Positions 30,523-33,900 of a DNA stretch of 33,900 bases are shown piece after piece. Source of the stretch: a virus; the IMG/VR virus record IMGVR_UViG_3300036834_000338, positions 1 through 33,900 of that record. One strand, 5' to 3'. Made by a program: the position numbers and the translations under genes. The notes below the pieces were generated by a model. That model did not search any database. It saw only the letters and a program-made list of their open reading frames with translations, and was not told the origin of the DNA. Positions within the stretch are counted from its first letter, which is position 1, and every line of letters begins with the position of its first letter.

Positions 30523-31098
30523 TTGATACTTGATGCTCAGGTGAATAACGACGAGTTACTGGATAGAATTTGTCAAGTATATGGTTTTACTCAAAAAATC
30601 CAGCTAGCCCGGCACTTCAATATTGCCGCCAGTTCCCTACAAAACCGCTACACGCGAGGCACTGTTTCTTATGATTTCGCCGTACAGTGCGCACTAGAAA
30701 CCGGAGCAAGCCTGCTATGGCTTCTTACGGGGCAAGGCTCTCAATATGACGGTAAGCCGTCTCCAACGGATCCAAAAACGATAGACTCATTCACTCTGAG
30801 TGATGGAAAGCTCGAAGAAAATTCACCATTGAGTATTGATGCCGGTTTTTTTAGCAAGCAAATGTCAAAAGGTATTGCTGTTCGCGCTGATGGAAAGCTG
30901 CACTTCATAGAACAAGATGCCTCACTTTCTGATGGCCTTTGGTTGGTTGATATTGAGGGGGCTACCAGCATCAGAGAATTGACGCTCCTACCCGGTAAAA
31001 AGTTACACGTTGCAGGCGGCAAAGTACCGTTTGAGTGCGGGATAGATGAGATAAAAACGATTGGCCGTGTAGTGGGTGTATACAGCGAGGTTAATTGA
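30523..31098 (+). CDS. cI: Lysogeny repressor CI (186 type)
   Basis: This 191-aa protein corresponds to 186 CI (192 aa), not to the 99-aa P2 C protein. Residues ~8-75 form the HTH domain (KIQLARHFNIAASSLQNRYTRGTVSYDFAVQCALETGASLLWLLTG). Residues ~95-191 form the C-terminal domain that makes oligomers in 186. No SOS self-cleavage site is evident, which fits induction by an antirepressor rather than by RecA. The start is TTG 30523, fixed by AAGGAG six bases upstream. It overlaps int by one base (TGATG). Confidence 0.9.
   Translation: MILDAQVNNDELLDRICQVYGFTQKIQLARHFNIAASSLQNRYTRGTVSYDFAVQCALETGASLLWLLTGQGSQYDGKPSPTDPKTIDSFTLSDGKLEENSPLSIDAGFFSKQMSKGIAVRADGKLHFIEQDASLSDGLWLVDIEGATSIRELTLLPGKKLHVAGGKVPFECGIDEIKTIGRVVGVYSEVN
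30789..30805. promoter_or_regulatory. Putative second CI flanking operator inside cI
   Basis: ATTCAC-N5-GTGATG has one perfect and one 4-of-6 half-site. It lies about 350 bp right of the switch centre, mirroring the perfect palindrome on the left at about 320 bp. In 186 the FL flanking site lies within cI. The match is imperfect, so this is tentative. Confidence 0.4.
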
Positions 31099-32108
31099 TG
31101 ACTGTCCGTAAGAATCCGGCTGGCGGTTGGATTTGTGAGCTCTACCCAAACGGTGCAAAAGGCAAACGTATCAGAAAGAAATTCGCTACTAAGGGCGAGG
31201 CTCTGGCGTTTGAGCAGTACACCGTTCAAAACCCGTGGCAGGAAGAAAAGGAAGACAGGCGCACGTTAAAAGAGCTGGTTGATTCATGGTATAGCGCTCA
31301 TGGCATTACACTGAAAGACGGCCTGAAACGCCAGTTAGCTATGCACCATGCTTTTGAGTGTATGGGCGAACCACTCGCACGAGATTTTGATGCGCAGATG
31401 TTTTCCCGCTACCGAGAAAAACGATTAAAAGGTGAGTATGCCCGTTCAAACAGAGTGAAAGAGGTATCGCCTCGCACACTTAATCTTGAGCTGGCCTACT
31501 TCCGGGCAGTGTTCAATGAGCTAAACCGCCTCGGAGAATGGAAGGGTGAAAACCCACTGAAAAATATGCGCCCATTCCGCACAGAAGAAATGGAAATGGC
31601 CTGGCTAACTCACGACCAAATTTCGCAACTGCTCGGAGAGTGTAATCGGCATGACCACCCTGATTTAGAAACCGTGGTAAGAATCTGTCTCGCCACTGGC
31701 GCACGGTGGACTGAGGCCGAGAGCCTGAGAAAAAGCCAGCTCGCGAAATACAAAATCACTTACACCAACACCAAAGGCAGAAAAAATCGCACCGTCCCAA
31801 TCAGCAAAGAGCTCTATGAGTCTCTGCCTGATGATAAAAAAGGCCGGTTGTTTAGTGATTGCTATGGGGCGTTCCGTTCAGCTCTGGAAAGAACAGGCAT
31901 CGAACTACCGGCAGGACAGCTTACCCACGTTTTGCGCCACACCTTCGCCAGCCACTTTATGATGAATGGTGGTAATATTTTGGTCTTGCAGCGCGTGCTG
32001 GGCCATACCGATATCAAAATGACGATGCGATATGCGCACTTTGCCCCTGACCATTTAGAGGACGCCGTAAAACTTAATCCTCTTAATACGCATAAGGAAC
32101 AGCAATGA
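31098..32108 (+). CDS. int: Site-specific tyrosine recombinase (integrase)
   Basis: This 336-aa protein (337 in P2) recombines attP with the ileX site. An N-terminal arm-binding domain (VRKNPAGGWICELYPNGAKGKRIRKKFATKGEA) is followed by a core-binding SAM-like domain. The catalytic domain has ATGARWTEAESL (first Arg), HVLRHTFASHF (His-x-x-Arg), LGHTDIKMTMRYAHF (His and nucleophile Tyr). ATG 31098 is used; an in-frame TTG just before it belongs to the same TGATG overlap with cI. It is expressed with cI, as in 186. Confidence 0.95.
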   Translation: MTVRKNPAGGWICELYPNGAKGKRIRKKFATKGEALAFEQYTVQNPWQEEKEDRRTLKELVDSWYSAHGITLKDGLKRQLAMHHAFECMGEPLARDFDAQMFSRYREKRLKGEYARSNRVKEVSPRTLNLELAYFRAVFNELNRLGEWKGENPLKNMRPFRTEEMEMAWLTHDQISQLLGECNRHDHPDLETVVRICLATGARWTEAESLRKSQLAKYKITYTNTKGRKNRTVPISKELYESLPDDKKGRLFSDCYGAFRSALERTGIELPAGQLTHVLRHTFASHFMMNGGNILVLQRVLGHTDIKMTMRYAHFAPDHLEDAVKLNPLNTHKEQQ

Positions 32109-32998
32109 AAAAGTGCCCTGTCTGTGAACAGCTAAACAGCCTTGATAATCATCTTTATGAATTATCTATAGCCAGTGAATACTTTAAATCTGAGAAATAT
32201 AGTAATTTTTCAAATATCTCTGAATGGCTTAAGCTTTCTGCCTATCTTGATGAAGTTCTAATTACCCCAGAAAAATATGCAGGCTCTGACTTGATATGGT
32301 GTAGACCTGCAGCGGAAGCTTATCAGGCAGAACGGATTCATTACAGCCTCTACTCAACAGCTCTGACCCGCTTTCTATATACCTCTAACGCATTAGAGGA
32401 AACGTACCGTTTCGCAAGTACCTATTACACTCTATCACCGAAAGAGATCAAAGATAATAAAGAATTCAATAACAGTAAGAAGAGTGTTCTCCTATTCGAA
32501 AACACTAACGAAAATAACTTACCCAAAGACTTCTATCACCATTGTGAAAACTTGTTTTTGAAATTCGAAACTTATAAAAAAGAATATAATCCTAAAATTA
32601 GCATCATCAAAAATTACCCTAGTAATCATAAATGTCACGGCTTACACATCGTCCGCAACCTCAGAAATTTTATCGCACATGGTACGATTCCAATAAATCT
32701 TGTGCCTGAATACCATGGAGCCGCTGAGATGTGGCATGTGTTGCATGGTTTGCTAATCTCTGCAACCCGAGTAACAGCTCTATACATACAATCATTCCTT
32801 CTTGAATTTAGCGATAAGTTTGACATGAATACTTACCTCCAAAGGATGGATTACGAATACTATCTTGAACGGCAAGATGACATGTTAGAGGACGACCCGG
32901 AGCATGTGACGCTGATAGCACCTTCAAGCGCTCAACAATTGATAACTAGACTTCACCTTTCAGATGGCTTTGGTTATTTGAAAATCGCGACATATTAA
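32105..32998 (+). CDS. HEPN-motif protein, lysogeny-operon accessory gene
   Basis: I do not recognise this 297-aa protein as a family. It starts with CPVC (Cys4, Cys7). At residues 187-192, VRNLRNFIAHG contains R-N-x3-H, the R-x4-6-H motif of HEPN domains, many of which are RNases in toxin-antitoxin and anti-phage systems. The flanks are helical (IHYSLYSTALTRFLYTSNALEETYRFA; ATRVTALYIQSFLLEF). The gene is clearly AT-richer than int, which it overlaps by ATGA, so it should be made in the lysogen from the cI-int transcript. A role in protecting the lysogen is inferred. The motif also occurs in non-catalytic HEPN proteins. Confidence 0.75.
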   Translation: MKKCPVCEQLNSLDNHLYELSIASEYFKSEKYSNFSNISEWLKLSAYLDEVLITPEKYAGSDLIWCRPAAEAYQAERIHYSLYSTALTRFLYTSNALEETYRFASTYYTLSPKEIKDNKEFNNSKKSVLLFENTNENNLPKDFYHHCENLFLKFETYKKEYNPKISIIKNYPSNHKCHGLHIVRNLRNFIAHGTIPINLVPEYHGAAEMWHVLHGLLISATRVTALYIQSFLLEFSDKFDMNTYLQRMDYEYYLERQDDMLEDDPEHVTLIAPSSAQQLITRLHLSDGFGYLKIATY

Positions 32999-33007
32999 TA
33001 GTAAAGA

Positions 33008-33028
33008 TGGCGATAAAGTGGCGGTGGA
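33008..33028. repeat. Putative integrase arm-type site, right
   Basis: This repeats 777-797 with 20 of 21 bases and the same orientation, about 95 bp inside attR. Here the TGGCG core occurs three times, at 33008, 33019 and 33031, roughly one helical turn apart. It lies between the stop of the HEPN-motif gene and the 10-bp repeats. Confidence 0.5.
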
Positions 33029-33030
33029 AA

Positions 33031-33081
33031 TGGCGAATAATGGGTAATCACTGGCAAACAATGGCAATCTATGTCAATGAT
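33031..33081 (+). repeat. 10-bp phased repeats beside attR (Apl/Cox-type sites)
   Basis: Five units, TGGCGAATAA, TGGGTAATCA, TGGCAAACAA, TGGCAATCTA and TGTCAATGAT, follow each other with a single extra C after the second. They match the switch array (TGGCAAACAn). Presence at both the switch and att is the hallmark of a dual repressor and excisionase. Confidence 0.62.
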
Positions 33082-33121
33082 AAATAACGCAAACTATTGA
33101 TTTTCGGTTGTTCCGGTAGGA

Positions 33122-33167
33122 ACTCATAATCGCTTGGTCGCTGGTTCAAGTCCAGCAGGGGCCACCA
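33122..33167 (+). repeat. attR core (ileX 3' fragment)
   Basis: Exact 46-bp copy of 662-707. It contains the anticodon loop, T arm and CCA of ileX but no 5' half, so it is a tRNA remnant and not a gene. It is the original chromosomal 3' end of ileX. Confidence 0.95.
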
Positions 33168-33543
33168 GATACCGCAAGGGCTGGCGCTAAATGCGCTGGC
33201 CCTTCGTTTTTCCGGGGATATGCCGGGGATATTCCAGAAAAGTAACCATAGTGACTTGTGGTTAATTTATGACCACTCACGCCATCCCACCCCAAATTTT
33301 TATATTTCGCGGGTGCAAAAAAATGACCAAGCGGGCCGTCTGGGGCTGCGGGCTGCAGGTTTTTGCCTACCCCCCTGCCCATATCAGCTTTTTACACCTG
33401 TCGTTAATAAGCTACAACTGCACTCACCCAATATCGCCCTCTTTGTTAAAATAATTCAGACGTTTTCCGCACTTTTTCACGAGAACAAATTTAAGTTCAG
33501 GAGTAAGAAAGGGTTTTAACCTAATAGAAAAGGAGTTTTCAGA
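33168..33543. other. Host intergenic region beyond attR
   Basis: These 376 bp hold the original ileX terminator at the left edge. Several poly-A/C runs and short open frames without ribosome sites follow. I see no convincing gene. AAGGAG near 33530-33536 belongs to the next gene, and I cannot define its promoter. Confidence 0.6.
33176..33211 (+). terminator. Original ileX terminator
   Basis: AAGGGC with GCCCTT and, inside, GCGC with GCGC form a hairpin with a small internal mismatch, followed by CGTTTTT. It lies 9 bp after the tRNA CCA in the pre-integration chromosome. Confidence 0.75.
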
Positions 33544-33900
33544 ATGTGGAGTGGGCACAAAGCAGCAGTCTATGCACGTCACCATGCCCGGTTGCAGAGC
33601 CATGGAGAATGTGCGCACTACGTTAGCAATGCAATCCGTCATGGTAGTATTTCATTCCCGAATACACATTATGCCAGGGATATGGGTAACACGTTACGGC
33701 TGAATGGATTTCATCAAGTTTACGGCAATCCAATCGAGGGTGACGTTGCTGTGATTCAACCTATTCCAGGGCATCCTTACGGCCATGCGTGTATCTATGA
33801 CGGCCACCAGTGGATCAGTGATTTCGTGCAGCGCACAATGTACCCAGGACCAGGTTATCGCAAGATTGCGCCATCTTATGAACTGTACAGGCATAACTGA
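33544..33900 (+). CDS. Small CHAP/NlpC-P60-like putative peptidoglycan amidase
   Basis: This 118-aa protein looks like a compact papain-fold hydrolase. Cys23 lies in GECAHYVSNAI, where the nucleophile starts a helix. The GDVAVIQ strand (66-72) is followed by His81 in HPYGHACIYDG, and Asp93 in WISDFVQ could complete the triad. There is no signal peptide. Compact CHAP-like amidases without one include type VI secretion effectors (Tae) and phage-type enzymes. No immunity gene can be checked because the window ends at its stop codon. AAGGAG lies 8 bases before the ATG. It is host DNA past attR, and not the neighbour expected from E. coli. Confidence 0.65.
   Translation: MWSGHKAAVYARHHARLQSHGECAHYVSNAIRHGSISFPNTHYARDMGNTLRLNGFHQVYGNPIEGDVAVIQPIPGHPYGHACIYDGHQWISDFVQRTMYPGPGYRKIAPSYELYRHN

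Larger units (their letters stand above)
662..33167. mobile_element. Complete 186-like P2-family prophage in ileX
   Basis: All standard P2-family virion genes are present in canonical order and close to normal length, with no frameshift except the programmed one in E. The element also carries lysis genes, replication gene A, a full lysogeny module and integrase. Both ends are the same 46-bp piece of ileX, so the excised molecule would be 32,460 bp. The 191-aa CI, the CII and Fil genes, the CI sites and the LexA-controlled DinI-domain gene are 186-type features. P2 has a short C repressor and is not SOS-induced. Nothing seen suggests decay, so it is probably inducible. Confidence 0.93.

Noticed and set aside
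30523-31098. P2-type C repressor
   Set aside because: The protein is 191 aa with a separate C-terminal domain, unlike the 99-aa P2 C, and the operators and SOS gene fit 186.
33146-33382. 78-codon minus-strand open frame over attR
   Set aside because: It crosses the tRNA remnant and terminator, has low-complexity Pro/Gly content, and no ribosome site.
1-33900. CRISPR array
   Set aside because: The only regular tandem repeats are the 10-bp arrays at the switch and attR, too short and without spacers.

Overview
The window is enterobacterial chromosome carrying one complete, apparently intact P2-family prophage. Its regulatory wiring is of the coliphage 186 type rather than the P2 type. The host context is mug (positions 1-507, minus) followed by the tRNA-Ile2 gene ileX (632-707, plus), the arrangement found in Escherichia coli and its relatives. 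The genus cannot be fixed from the sequence. The prophage is bounded by a 46-bp direct repeat of the ileX 3' part (attL 662-707, attR 33122-33167), so the excised circle would be 32,460 bp. The intact tRNA is at the left end, its 3' part supplied by phage DNA.

Layout. At the left end are the late activator ogr (B in 186) and the tail genes D, U, T, E/E+E' (with a T6G -1 frameshift site), FII and FI. Next come the tail fibre assembly gene G, fibre H, and baseplate genes I, J, W and V. Then S and R, the spanins lysC/lysB, endolysin K, a holin, tail X, and the head genes L, M, N and O, all on the minus strand. P and Q lie on the plus strand. A 19-bp cos-like site (22640-22658) marks the virion ends. 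Right of cos are two unrecognised accessory genes and an SOS-controlled, DinI-domain gene that I read as a Tum-like antirepressor. The early operon follows on the minus strand in transcription order: Apl/Cox, CII, Fil, DUF5347, DUF2732, a TraR-type zinc finger, DUF5405, a PAPS-reductase-like protein and replication endonuclease A. On the plus strand CI, integrase and a HEPN-motif gene form one overlapping lysogeny operon that ends at attR.

How it works together. CI should hold the early promoter and also the ogr promoter, where a palindrome of the form ATTCAC-N5-GTGAAT overlaps a good -35 box. Two further copies of this motif flank the switch at roughly equal distances on both sides, as the flanking CI sites of 186 do. 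DNA damage would release LexA from a near-consensus box and make the Tum-like antirepressor, which would inactivate CI. Ogr then activates late promoters that carry TGT-N12-CCA elements before FI, before V, and between O and P. An array of seven 10-bp repeats at the switch recurs at attR and probably binds the Apl/Cox-type repressor-excisionase.

The most interesting cargo is (1) a 449-aa DUF4062 (TIR-related) protein in AT-rich DNA inserted between tail genes S and V with its own predicted promoter; (2) a 297-aa protein with a HEPN RNase-type motif, translationally overlapped with integrase; and (3) the unknown genes beside cos, a place where P2-like phages commonly carry antiviral genes. Beyond attR the chromosome resumes with the old ileX terminator and a small CHAP/NlpC-like putative amidase.
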